This document shows, piece after piece, positions 26,084-33,250 of a DNA stretch of 64,000 bases (positions are counted from its first letter, which is position 1; the number at the start of each line of letters is the position of its first letter). Below the pieces are notes generated by a model. The model did not search any database and was not told the origin of the DNA. It was given only the letters and a program-made list of their open reading frames with translations. Location: assembly GCA_028818375.1 (NCBI GenBank), contig JAPPOB010000007.1:598490-662489 (forward strand), given 5' to 3'. The position numbers and the translations under genes were made by a program. This DNA is from Anaerolineaceae bacterium. Lineage in GTDB: Bacteria > Chloroflexota > Anaerolineae > Aggregatilineales > Phototrophicaceae.

Positions 26084-27161
26084 GCCAGTTGGCGATGAGC
26101 GCGCGCTCGGCCCCGCCAAAACTGTAACTGTCCAGTTCCTCCGGCTGCACCCAGGCGGTCTCCGGCGACGGTGATTCCTCCGGCCCGCAGACCAGGGCGC
26201 ACTCCCAGGCGTGCAAGGTGATGCGGAAATGGGTGAAGCCCTGTTGCACCGGCGCCAGGGCCGCCCCCGGCCGCGCCTCCAGCGCCAGGGTCTCGCGCAG
26301 ACAGCGTTGCAGCGCCGCCTTCAGGCTGGCGTCCTCCGCCATCGCGCGACCGCCGGGGAAGGTCCACAGGCCGCCCAGCAACCCTTCCTCCGGTCGCCGC
26401 TGAATCAAAACCTGCCCCTGCGCGTTGCGCAGCAGGGCGACGACATGGTCGTGATGCGGCCTTTCGGGGCGGGGACGGCGGCGCGGGCGCTGCGCCTGGG
26501 TGCCGCGGGCCCGGGCCAGACAGGACGTCTGCAGCGGACAGCGCGGGCAATCCGGCTGACGGGGCCGGCAGACGCGACGCCCCAGCTCCATCAGGGCCTG
26601 GTTCCAGGCGCCGGGCCGCGTGGGGTGCAGCCAGTCCTGCGCCAGCGCCCACAGGCGCCGCTGCGTCGCCGACCGCGTGATGTCCTCGTCAAGGTCGGTC
26701 AGGCGGGCGAAGACCCGCATGACGTTGCCATCCAGCACCGCCGCCGCCTCGCCAAAGGCGATGCTGGCGATGGCTCCGGCGCTGTAGCGGCCGATGCCAG
26801 GCAAGCGCTGCAGGTCGGCTGCGCGGCGCGGCAGGCAGCCATCGTACGCTTCCATGACCTGGCGCGCGGCCCGCTGCAGGTTGCGCGCGCGACGGTAGTA
26901 GCCCAGCCCTTCCCAAAGCTTGAGCACTTCATCCAGGTCGGCGGCGGCCAGCGTAGCGATGTTTGGAAAGCGCCGCAGGAAGCGCTCGTAGTAAGGGATG
27001 ACCGTCCTGACCTGCGTCTGCTGCAGCATGATCTCGGCCAGCCAGATGGCCCAGGGATCGCGGCTTCGACGCCAGGGAAGGTCGGCGGCCTCGCGCTCGT
27101 ACCAGTCCAGCAGGCCTTCGTCGGGGCCTGTGAATTCCGGGGGCAGATCAGAGCTGTCCAT
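26046..27161 (-). CDS. mutY: A/G-specific adenine DNA glycosylase
   Basis: MutY removes adenine mispaired with 8-oxoguanine. The 371-residue length is normal. The catalytic Glu sits in AEIMLQQTQV, the helix-hairpin-helix reads LPGIGRYSAGAIASIAFGE, and catalytic Asp follows in VLDGNVMRVF. The [4Fe-4S] cluster ligands are C-x6-C-x2-C-x5-C in CRPRQPDCPRCPLQTSC. The C-terminal NUDIX-like domain (about 240-365) has the 8-oxoG-sensing FTHF. I start at ATG 27161; a longer upstream frame has no homology and overlaps the divergent TPR gene. The start codons of mutY and the TPR gene are only 18 bp apart. Confidence 0.95.
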   Translation of the reverse strand: MDSSDLPPEFTGPDEGLLDWYEREAADLPWRRSRDPWAIWLAEIMLQQTQVRTVIPYYERFLRRFPNIATLAAADLDEVLKLWEGLGYYRRARNLQRAARQVMEAYDGCLPRRAADLQRLPGIGRYSAGAIASIAFGEAAAVLDGNVMRVFARLTDLDEDITRSATQRRLWALAQDWLHPTRPGAWNQALMELGRRVCRPRQPDCPRCPLQTSCLARARGTQAQRPRRRPRPERPHHDHVVALLRNAQGQVLIQRRPEEGLLGGLWTFPGGRAMAEDASLKAALQRCLRETLALEARPGAALAPVQQGFTHFRITLHAWECALVCGPEESPSPETAWVQPEELDSYSFGGAERALIANWLTAATRSNATPR

Positions 27162-27167
27162 TACGTG

Positions 27168-27173
27168 TACAAT
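27168..27173 (+). promoter_or_regulatory. putative -10 element of TPR gene, leaderless start
   Basis: TACAAT, preceded by GTG, lies 6 bp before the ATG at 27180. A transcript from it would begin at or next to the start codon, so the mRNA may be leaderless, consistent with no Shine-Dalgarno. A good -35 is not visible. A similar GTGTATAAT occurs at 32014-32022. Confidence 0.4.
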
Positions 27174-27179
27174 AGCGTT

Positions 27180-28382
27180 ATGCGCCGCTTGTTTCCCATC
27201 ATCTCTCTGCTGCTGCCGACAGCGGCGGTCCACGCTCAGGCGCAACCCGACGACCTGGCGTCCATGGCCACCCAGGTCGCGCGGGACTTGGCCGATGCCG
27301 AGCGCGCGCTGGACCAGGCCTTCAACCTGCTCGGTCTGCTGGAGGCCTTCAGCCTGGTGGTGACGATCGTCGGCGGCGCGGGCGTCGTCTTCGGCGTGAC
27401 GCGCTTCATCGCCGCCCAGAACCAGTTGCGCGAATCGCGCCGCAGGTTCGAAAACGAGATCCTCCGCACGCGCCGTCAACTGCGGGAGGAAACGCGTCAG
27501 CGCGAGGAGACCTTCGCCGGCCTGCAGGGCTCGCTGCAGGCCATGCTGGAGAAATCGACCGGCGACGCCACCCGCGCGCTGTCCCTGCTGCCCCTCGGCG
27601 AGCGCCAGTATCGCTCCGGCGATTTTCGCGGGGCCCGCGCCATCTACGGGCGCGCCCTGCAGCTGGACCCGGGCAACCCGGTCATCAACTACCGCATGGG
27701 CTACACCTGCTCGCAGGCCGGCGCGCTGGATGAGGCCGAACGTTACCTGCGCCAGGCGTTGGCCGGCGAACCCGACTTCGCCCCCGCCCTGGCCAACCTC
27801 GGCTACGTCTACCGCCGCCGCGCGGAGCAGTTGCCGGAAGGCGTCGAGCGCGCGCGCGCCTTCAACGAGGCCGAAAGCCATCTGACCCAGGCGCTGTCCC
27901 TTCTGCCCAACCTGGTGGACGACGACGGCGAGTCCTGGTGGGGCTCGCTTGGCGGGTTATACCGTCGTCGCGGCCAGATGCAGGAAGCCGTCCACGCCTA
28001 CCGCGAGGCGGCGCGCGTCACCCCCTCCTCGTCCTACGCCTGGGTCAACCTGGCGCTGCTGGGCATGCAGCAGGATGGCGCCGACGCCATGCGCGACACC
28101 TGGCGCCAGGCGCAGCAACTGGCCGCCGCCGAAACGCGCGCCGACGTCGACAACTACTGGGGCTACGCCGACCTGGTGACGACCAGCCTGGCCCTGGGCG
28201 ATGCGGAACAGGCGGAGGAGGCCCTGGCGTCCTTCTTCCGCACGATCCCGGCGGAGGCCGGCCAGGTGCCGCAGGTGCTGCGGGACTCACTGGAGCAGCT
28301 GGCGGCCTCCCTGCCGGAGGAGCGTCGCGCCGCGGTGCAGGCGGTGATCGGCCGCATCGAGGCGCAGGCCAGCGACGGCTGA
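27180..28382 (+). CDS. membrane-anchored tetratricopeptide repeat protein
   Basis: This 400-residue protein has an N-terminal signal (MRRLFPIISLLLPTAAVHAQ), a second hydrophobic segment at about 54-75 (FSLVVTIVGGAGVVFGVTRF) and a charged coiled coil (about 80-125). TPR units start near residue 140: AEERQYRSGDF-type helices, ALQLDPGNPVINYRMGY, AGEPDFAPALANLGYVY and RVTPSSSYAWVNLALL. It is probably a scaffold at the cytoplasmic membrane with the repeats in the cytoplasm. ATG 27180 is chosen because the signal follows and the upstream frame runs antisense through mutY. Confidence 0.8.
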   Translation: MRRLFPIISLLLPTAAVHAQAQPDDLASMATQVARDLADAERALDQAFNLLGLLEAFSLVVTIVGGAGVVFGVTRFIAAQNQLRESRRRFENEILRTRRQLREETRQREETFAGLQGSLQAMLEKSTGDATRALSLLPLGERQYRSGDFRGARAIYGRALQLDPGNPVINYRMGYTCSQAGALDEAERYLRQALAGEPDFAPALANLGYVYRRRAEQLPEGVERARAFNEAESHLTQALSLLPNLVDDDGESWWGSLGGLYRRRGQMQEAVHAYREAARVTPSSSYAWVNLALLGMQQDGADAMRDTWRQAQQLAAAETRADVDNYWGYADLVTTSLALGDAEQAEEALASFFRTIPAEAGQVPQVLRDSLEQLAASLPEERRAAVQAVIGRIEAQASDG

Positions 28383-28458
28383 AGTCTGCCCGGCCCCGCT
28401 GCGTCAGGAGCAGCCGGTCCCCGCAGGATTCCGCCGCCCTGACAAAACACGGCGCCAT

Positions 28459-28489
28459 GTACGGGCGACATGATATGTCGCCCGTACAA
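28459..28489. repeat. palindromic repeat, copy 2 (extended arms)
   Basis: A perfect inverted repeat with 14-bp arms TGTACGGGCGACAT and ATGTCGCCCGTACA around GAT. Its inner 9 bp are identical to copy 1 at 17094-17114, but its outer arms are longer. There is no T-run. The two copies argue for a dispersed repeat family in this genome. Confidence 0.8.
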
Positions 28490-28510
28490 CAATCCGCGTG
28501 CGCCAAGGTA

Positions 28511-28539
28511 TTGACAACCGAACATATGTTCTATATCAT
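28511..28539 (+). promoter_or_regulatory. SOS promoter with LexA operator
   Basis: A perfect TTGACA (28511-28516) and TATCAT (28534-28539) are spaced by 17 bp. Between them lies CGAACATATGTTCT (28519-28532), whose core GAAC-ATAT-GTTC is a perfect 12-bp palindrome and a canonical LexA/DinR box of the Gram-positive and Chloroflexota form. Bound LexA would block RNA polymerase. Expression after DNA damage is therefore expected, although the only ORF downstream is the short stub. Confidence 0.85.
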
Positions 28540-28580
28540 GACCTCATGCATTGCCCTGTACGTCTGGACGGGGAACCGGC

Positions 28581-28685
28581 ATGAGGATCGCCTGCCTGCT
28601 CATCCCTCATCTGCGGGCCGAAATCGAGTTGCAGCCGCAGCAGGCCGCCTGCCCACCTTTGCATTCCGCCGGCGTCCGCGCCTGA
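28581..28685 (+). pseudogene. remnant of a Y-family DNA polymerase (ImuB/DinP-like) N-terminus
   Basis: A 34-codon ORF starting MRIACLLIPHLRAEIEL and ending in TGA at 28683. The opening resembles the first beta strand of Y-family polymerases of the ImuB type (MRIAC.L.PH) and would place the metal-binding residues next, but these are missing. It sits 42 bp past a LexA-controlled promoter, as expected for an SOS mutagenesis gene. I read it as the 5' end of such a gene, cut off by deletion. GGGGAA is a weak ribosome site. The homology is short, so this is an inference. Confidence 0.45.
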
Positions 28686-28705
28686 CCAGTCTCTGGCAGG
28701 TCAAT

Positions 28706-30283
28706 TCAGTTGCCTGCAGTTACCCGGCCTTCCCGCCGCCGGGCCAGGAGGCCGCCCAGCAGGCCGAGCAACAGCAATCCGCCAGGCAAGGCGATCACGG
28801 CCTGTGAGGCCGTCAGACCGGGCCCCGCGGCCTGGTCCTCCGGCAGGATCTGCAGCGACAGCAGAAACTCCACCACGGCGCGCTGATCGGCAAAAGGCAA
28901 TTCGGTGAAGGCATCGCGCGTCGCACGCGCCTCGCCGCCGTGCATCAGGATGGCTTCAGACAGCGTGGTCAGGTCACCGCGATGACCGTAGGGCGGCGAA
29001 CTGCCGGCGTCCCACAGCTTGCGGGTGAGGAAGAACTCGGCGCCTGACCTGCCATCCTGGTCAGGCCGGCTGTCCAACAGGACCTCGTTGCAGAAGAAGC
29101 GGATGGCATCCGCTTGCTCCGGCGGGTCACAGAGGCTGTGGCGCTTGAGATCGGTGAAGGCGCGCACGATGGCGCCCTCGCCGCTGCGTTCGAGACGCGG
29201 CTGCTGGCCCTGCAGCGTCATGTCAAAACGGACGGTCTGCGACATGTCGGTCATGGTGTTGGCCGGATTGAAGGGGTTCGGGTCGGAGAAGAAGCGCGAC
29301 TCGAGAGGCAGTTCAGGGATGTGGCAACCTGTGCAGCCGATACTTTCGAAGACCTGCTCGCCGCGGATGGCGGCGTCGCGCAACTCCGCGTCTTCCGGCA
29401 GGACGCGGCCGGGAGTCGCAAGAGCCGCCTGAAAGAGCGTGATCGCCGTGATATCGCCGATGGTTAATTCGCGCTGCATGCCATCGCGGTCGAAATCAGG
29501 GTCCATGATGTCGGGGTTGAGGTCAAAGCGCTCCTCGGCCTGCATGCCGTGGTGCTGGTTCATGGCATTGGCCGAAAACTGGCGCAGCGAAACTTTGGTG
29601 CCTGCCTGGTGGAAAGGTTTGATGACCAGGTCATGATCGACCCCTTCAATGCGGCTCGAATCCTGAGTGCCATCGGCTTCGATCGTCAACGCGCCGAAAC
29701 CCACGCCCTTCGTCACCAATTCGACCGTTACAGCCTCCCCCTGTTCCCTGGCTCTGGCCGCGGCTTCTTCGCGCAGTGCCTGCAGATCCGTGCTCATTTC
29801 GCGCGCCAGCATCTCGATTGGCCCCGCGCCGAACATGCCGAGGGGATTGCGATGGTTGCTCATTGACAACGAGGTGCTTTCAAGCACCGGGTCAGCGTGC
29901 TGGGCCAGCAGGAAAACGTTGAGTCCAAACTCGCCACTACCGCCGATGCGCGGCTGAATGTGGCAGCCCACGCACGAATTGGAATCGGGCGCCGAGATGC
30001 GGCTGAAGGCCGGCTCGTCCGGTTCCCGTCCGACCACGCCGCCGGTGGTCGCCGGTCGGCCCTGCCCGTCGCAGACGTTAAAGAGCACGGTGAACAACTC
30101 CTCACCATGCGCGAGGACCTCATCGAAACCGAGAGTCCCGTCCAGAATGTCGGATTGCTCTATGTGCCGTGAAAGTGCGGGACGCTCCGGCAGGCCGGCA
30201 GGGCAGGGATTGTCCTGCGCCTGGCTGGCGGGAGCGATCAGGGAGATGAGCAGGAAAAATACAATACACAGACGAGTTCGCAC
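28706..30283 (-). CDS. di-heme oxidoreductase (DUF1111, cytochrome c peroxidase-like)
   Basis: This 525-residue exported protein has a signal peptide (to about ASQAQ) and two c-type heme motifs, CVGCH (about residue 107) and CTGCH (about 314). The surrounding sequence matches the DUF1111 di-heme family, related to MauG and bacterial cytochrome c peroxidases. Distal residues include PPYGHRGDLTTLSEAILMHGGEA. The C-terminus has a hydrophobic helix (ALPGGLLLLGLLGGLLARRR) that should anchor it in the membrane with a basic cytoplasmic end. The electron donor is unknown. The GTG start 30283 is preceded by GGAGGTG. It converges with the SOS remnant region. Confidence 0.9.
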   Translation of the reverse strand: MRTRLCIVFFLLISLIAPASQAQDNPCPAGLPERPALSRHIEQSDILDGTLGFDEVLAHGEELFTVLFNVCDGQGRPATTGGVVGREPDEPAFSRISAPDSNSCVGCHIQPRIGGSGEFGLNVFLLAQHADPVLESTSLSMSNHRNPLGMFGAGPIEMLAREMSTDLQALREEAAARAREQGEAVTVELVTKGVGFGALTIEADGTQDSSRIEGVDHDLVIKPFHQAGTKVSLRQFSANAMNQHHGMQAEERFDLNPDIMDPDFDRDGMQRELTIGDITAITLFQAALATPGRVLPEDAELRDAAIRGEQVFESIGCTGCHIPELPLESRFFSDPNPFNPANTMTDMSQTVRFDMTLQGQQPRLERSGEGAIVRAFTDLKRHSLCDPPEQADAIRFFCNEVLLDSRPDQDGRSGAEFFLTRKLWDAGSSPPYGHRGDLTTLSEAILMHGGEARATRDAFTELPFADQRAVVEFLLSLQILPEDQAAGPGLTASQAVIALPGGLLLLGLLGGLLARRREGRVTAGN

Positions 30284-30407
30284 GTTGCACCTCCACCCGG
30301 AAAGAATTCAACGAATTGTTCGGCAGAAAGACTCCGGCAGGGAGCAGCCCCGACCGGGCCAGGAATGGCGGGTTGGCCGGCAGTGGTTGGTGTGAGGCGG
30401 GTTGTCA

Positions 30408-31382
30408 TCAATCCCTCAGCATGTCGATCACGCGCATGTTGGCCACGCCGTCGCCGGGCGGGTACCTCGGCGGCCGCCCCTGCAGCAGGGCGTCGGCGAA
30501 GTCCTCCGCCATCAGCGTGTAGCTGTTGGCGGGCGGGATGGTGATGCGGCTGTATTCGCCCCTGATGCCCCAGGTCTCGATGAGCGTCGCCTCGTCCGGC
30601 TGCGTCACGAAGGCGGTCTCCACGCGGATGCGGCCCTGCGTGCCGCGCAGGTCGTAGCTTTGCACGCGCTGGTTGCGCAGGCTGCAATCGATGACGGCGA
30701 CGGCGCCCGAGGGGAAGTCCAGCACGGCGCCCAGCACCTCGTTGACTTTGCTGCCGCTGCCGCTGCGGCTCACGCCCCGGGCCTGCGCGGGCTCCTCGCC
30801 GGTCATCAGGCGGGCTGCGCTGATGCAGTAGCAGCCGATGTCCATCAGCGCGCCGCCTGCCAGTTCGCGGCTGAGACGGATGTTGCCCAGGTCCGACAGG
30901 TCGATGGGGAAGTTGAAGCTGGCGTTGGCCATCACGAGGTCGCCGATGGCGCCGCCGCGCAGCAGGTCCAGCACCTTTAGAGTCTGCGGGTGGAAGCGGT
31001 ACATGAAGCCTTCGGCCAGAAGCAGGTCGTGTCTGGCGAAGGCCACCACCATCGCCTCGGCCTCGGCCGTATTGACAGCCAGCGGTTTTTCGCAAAGCAC
31101 GGGCAGGCCGGCGTCGGCGCAGCGGATGCTCCATTCGGCGTGCATGCTGTTGGGCAAGGGATTGTAGATGGCGTCGATGTCGGGGTCGGCCAGCAGGGCC
31201 TCGTAGCTGCCGTGCGCGCGCGGGATGCCGAGCGCGTCGGCGGCCTGTTGCGCGCGCTCCGGCGTGCGGCTGGCGATGGCCTGCACCACGCCGTTGCGGC
31301 TACCTTGCATGGCCGGGATGACGCGCCCGGTGCCAATGTTGGCCGTGCTGAGAATGCCCCAGCGGATTTTTTTGATAGTCAA
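30408..31382 (-). CDS. Gfo/Idh/MocA family NAD(P)-dependent oxidoreductase
   Basis: This 324-residue protein has an N-terminal Rossmann fold (IRWGILSTANIGTGRVIPAM), the EKP motif VLCEKPLAVN and GFMYRFHPQ, and a C-terminal alpha/beta domain with GGGALMDIGCYCISAARLM-like signatures (GGALMDIGCY). It oxidises or reduces a sugar or inositol-type substrate; NAD versus NADP and the substrate cannot be told. The start is TTG 31382, with AAGGGA 9 bases upstream. It is followed by a 124-bp gap to the di-heme gene and lies 36 bp from the SRPBCC gene. Confidence 0.88.
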   Translation of the reverse strand: MTIKKIRWGILSTANIGTGRVIPAMQGSRNGVVQAIASRTPERAQQAADALGIPRAHGSYEALLADPDIDAIYNPLPNSMHAEWSIRCADAGLPVLCEKPLAVNTAEAEAMVVAFARHDLLLAEGFMYRFHPQTLKVLDLLRGGAIGDLVMANASFNFPIDLSDLGNIRLSRELAGGALMDIGCYCISAARLMTGEEPAQARGVSRSGSGSKVNEVLGAVLDFPSGAVAVIDCSLRNQRVQSYDLRGTQGRIRVETAFVTQPDEATLIETWGIRGEYSRITIPPANSYTLMAEDFADALLQGRPPRYPPGDGVANMRVIDMLRD

Positions 31383-31418
31383 GTCAGGATTCCCTTTCTG
31401 GCGCCTGCGACCTGTCGC

Positions 31419-31940
31419 TCACAGTGCCGTTCCTTTCTCGCCGTGACCGCCGGGGCGGCCACCGAATTCACGAATCAGATTGTTCAGGGCGCCGCGAAAG
31501 AGCAGCGTCATCGCCTGGCCGGCCAGCGGGGCGCTGAGCGGCGCGAGCGTCGTCGTGCGGAACCAGGCGCGCCAGCGCAGCCAGGTGCCGCCGTGCCGTT
31601 CGGCTGACAGGGACTGCAGCGCCACGTGATCGACGATGAACTCGCTTTCCTCAATGCTGCTGGCCAGCAGATGCGGCGGGTTCGAGGCGACGATGTATTC
31701 CTGCACGGTGAAGGCGCCCAGGTGCAGCCAGCGCACCGTGCTGACGCCGTCGCGCTGCAGGGCGTGGCGCCGGCTGACCGTGCTATCCGACACCAGCGGC
31801 AGCCACAGAAAGAGCTTCGTGTGGTCGCTGATGACCTCGAAGATACGGGCCGGCGGCGCCTCCAGCAGGGCGAGGCAATCGGCGCGCAGCGGCGCTTCGG
31901 TGTAGGTGCCCACGTCAAAGCCCCTGACGATGCGGTCCAC
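31419..31940 (-). CDS. SRPBCC (START/Bet v1-like) superfamily protein
   Basis: A 173-residue protein with the helix-grip pattern of SRPBCC proteins: APPARIFEVISDHTKLFLWLPLV near the N-terminus, a central antiparallel sheet (STVRWLHLGAFTVQEYIV), and a long C-terminal helix (LAGQAMTLLFRGALNNLIREF). This matches the polyketide cyclase/dehydrase and lipid-binding subgroup; ligand unknown. I start it at GTG 31940; the longer upstream frame runs antisense to the next gene and has no homology. Start confidence is moderate. Confidence 0.6.
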   Translation of the reverse strand: MDRIVRGFDVGTYTEAPLRADCLALLEAPPARIFEVISDHTKLFLWLPLVSDSTVSRRHALQRDGVSTVRWLHLGAFTVQEYIVASNPPHLLASSIEESEFIVDHVALQSLSAERHGGTWLRWRAWFRTTTLAPLSAPLAGQAMTLLFRGALNNLIREFGGRPGGHGEKGTAL

Positions 31941-32013
31941 AGCCCCCGTCCGCCTGTTCGTTGCCGGGGAGTATAGCGAGAGCGCGGGCCCGAAGCATCC
32001 CGCGGGCCAGGGG

Positions 32014-32022
32014 GTGTATAAT
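32014..32022 (+). promoter_or_regulatory. putative extended -10 (GTGTATAAT)
   Basis: A perfect TATAAT at 32017-32022 is preceded by GTG, as in the TPR gene promoter (GTGTACAAT). It sits 38 bp before the ATG of the helical protein gene. I do not see a matching -35 hexamer. Confidence 0.45.
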
Positions 32023-32060
32023 GAGGGTGAGTTGTCAGCCGGGACTTTTGCCAGAGGGCC

Positions 32061-32690
32061 ATGATGGTCACGTTGCCGCAGTTGATGGAGCCGCCGCCTC
32101 GCTTGCCGGAAGGAGTTGCCGGCCTGGTGAACAGCGCGACATCCGCCACCGGAGAGCGCAAGGCGCTGCTTGACGAGGCATTGGCGGCGCTTGCCCGGCG
32201 TGAGCGGGAGCTGGGGGAACTGGAGCAGTTTGTCGCAGGTCTGGCAAGTCTCGAACTGGAGGCGGAGCAGGGGCCACAGCCGAACGAGGAAGTCATCGCA
32301 AGGGCTATCGACATTACCGAGGAACTCTTCGCCTGGGCCACCGGGGTAACGGGTGCGCGAGAGGACCAACTGACAAAACTGCGGGATCAACTGGAAGACC
32401 TTTGCGCCAGGGATGAATCGCTGACCCCTCTGGCACGGCAGGTGTACCAGCGTCAGGAGGAACTGGGCGGACGCATCCAGGCGCTGGCCACGCCGGACGT
32501 GGAAGACCTGATTGGAAACTTGCTGGTGCAGGTCGCCAAACAACGCGAGTTAAGCAGAACTGAGAAGATTCGCCTGCTGCATACGATTCCGTTCAAGGGT
32601 CCGATCACCGACCAAAGGGTGTCCACTTGCCGCGCGGATTTGTATCGGGATGATGTCGTTTCAACTCGCCGGGCAGACTGGTACAAATAA
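32061..32690 (+). CDS. helical protein of unknown function next to decayed PIN toxin
   Basis: A 209-residue, mostly helical acidic protein with heptad-like segments (KALLDEALAALARRERELGELEQF and LTKLRDQLEDLC) that may form a coiled coil. It is not a recognisable VapB, PHD or AbrB protein. The gene ends 2 bp before the PIN-domain frame and may be its partner or antitoxin by position only. The C-terminal residues contain two copies of a 13-residue repeat (VSTCRADLY.. and VSTRRADWY..). An alternative start is ATG 32064. A TATAAT lies 38 bp upstream. Confidence 0.5.
   Translation: MMVTLPQLMEPPPRLPEGVAGLVNSATSATGERKALLDEALAALARRERELGELEQFVAGLASLELEAEQGPQPNEEVIARAIDITEELFAWATGVTGAREDQLTKLRDQLEDLCARDESLTPLARQVYQRQEELGGRIQALATPDVEDLIGNLLVQVAKQRELSRTEKIRLLHTIPFKGPITDQRVSTCRADLYRDDVVSTRRADWYK
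32617..32690 (+). repeat. degenerate 39-bp direct repeat in coding sequence
   Basis: A GTGTCCACTTGCCGCGCGGA-like unit at 32619 is repeated 39 bp on, at 32658, as GTTTCAACTCGCCGGGCAGA. About 19 of 27 bases match, and the shared reading frame gives V-S-T-x-R-A-D-x-Y twice. The second unit is cut short by the stop codon. It may be a short mobile or low-complexity element captured as the protein's tail. Confidence 0.4.
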
Positions 32691-32692
32691 CC

Positions 32693-33165
32693 GTGGTTGA
32701 CGCGGTGTTTGTGGACTCCAATATCTTCCTGCATGCTGCGATTCCGGATATCGGCAATGATCCACCGGAAGCCAAGGTGCAGAAGCACGAGGCCTGTCTG
32801 GCGCAATTGCAACGTTTTCTGGATGAAGGCGTTGCATAGTGGATAAATGGTCAGGTGCTCCGGGAGTTTTGGGTTCAGGCAACCCGCTACGAAACCGAAG
32901 CGGGGCCGATGCCGCTCACCTGGGCACATGAGCGGATCGCGTGGTTTCGCCCATTTGTTCGTGAAGTCGACGAGACTCCGGCCGTGCGCGATCAATTGCT
33001 GACCCTCCTGCAGGAATACGATGTCCGGGGCATCGCAGTCCACGACGCCAACATCGTGGCCACCATGCTGGCGCATGACATTGGATCTGTCTGCACGCTG
33101 GAGCCGGCTTTGAGCGCTACCGCGGGCTCATCACCATCGTTTCGCCGCTGACCAGCACGGCCTGA
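32693..33165 (+). pseudogene. PIN-domain toxin (VapC-like), disrupted
   Basis: The frame from GTG 32693 reads VVDAVFVDSNIFLHAAIPDI, the first acidic motif (VDSN) of a PIN-domain ribonuclease. A TAG stop at 32837-32839 interrupts it. The next codons continue WINGQVLREFWVQATR and later VHDANIVATMLAHDI with the second acidic region. Near 33100 the frame shifts: the tail FERYRGLITIVSPLTSTA, typical of PIN ends, is in another frame and stops at 33163-33165. Two independent lesions indicate decay. It would have cleaved RNA. The gene begins 2 bp after the helical protein gene. Confidence 0.8.
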
Positions 33166-33250
33166 TTTCCTGCCGCCCTCTTCCTCCCTTGCACCCCCTG
33201 ACCCGCCCGTGCCACAATCGCCGCGGCGCGGAACGGAGGAGGACACGACG

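Larger units (their letters stand above)
28383..28705. other. intergenic region with palindromic repeat, SOS promoter and polymerase stub
   Basis: These 323 bp lie between the TPR gene and the convergent di-heme oxidoreductase gene. They contain, in order, palindromic repeat copy 2 (28459-28489), a complete LexA-controlled promoter (28511-28539), and a short ORF that looks like the first codons of a Y-family DNA polymerase (28581-28685). Each is listed separately. The arrangement looks like the 5' end of a lost SOS gene. Confidence 0.7.

Noticed and set aside
28581..28685. 34-codon ORF as a functional small protein
   Set aside because: Its start resembles a polymerase N-terminus and the rest looks like drift. 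A micropeptide role is possible but not supported.
30150..30400. Possible sortase (LPXTG) signal in the di-heme protein C-terminus
   Set aside because: The sequence is ALPGG, with no LPxTG pentapeptide. A plain anchor helix is enough to explain it.
32617..32690. CRISPR array
   Set aside because: Only two degenerate 39-bp units exist, without spacers or cas genes. They lie in a reading frame.
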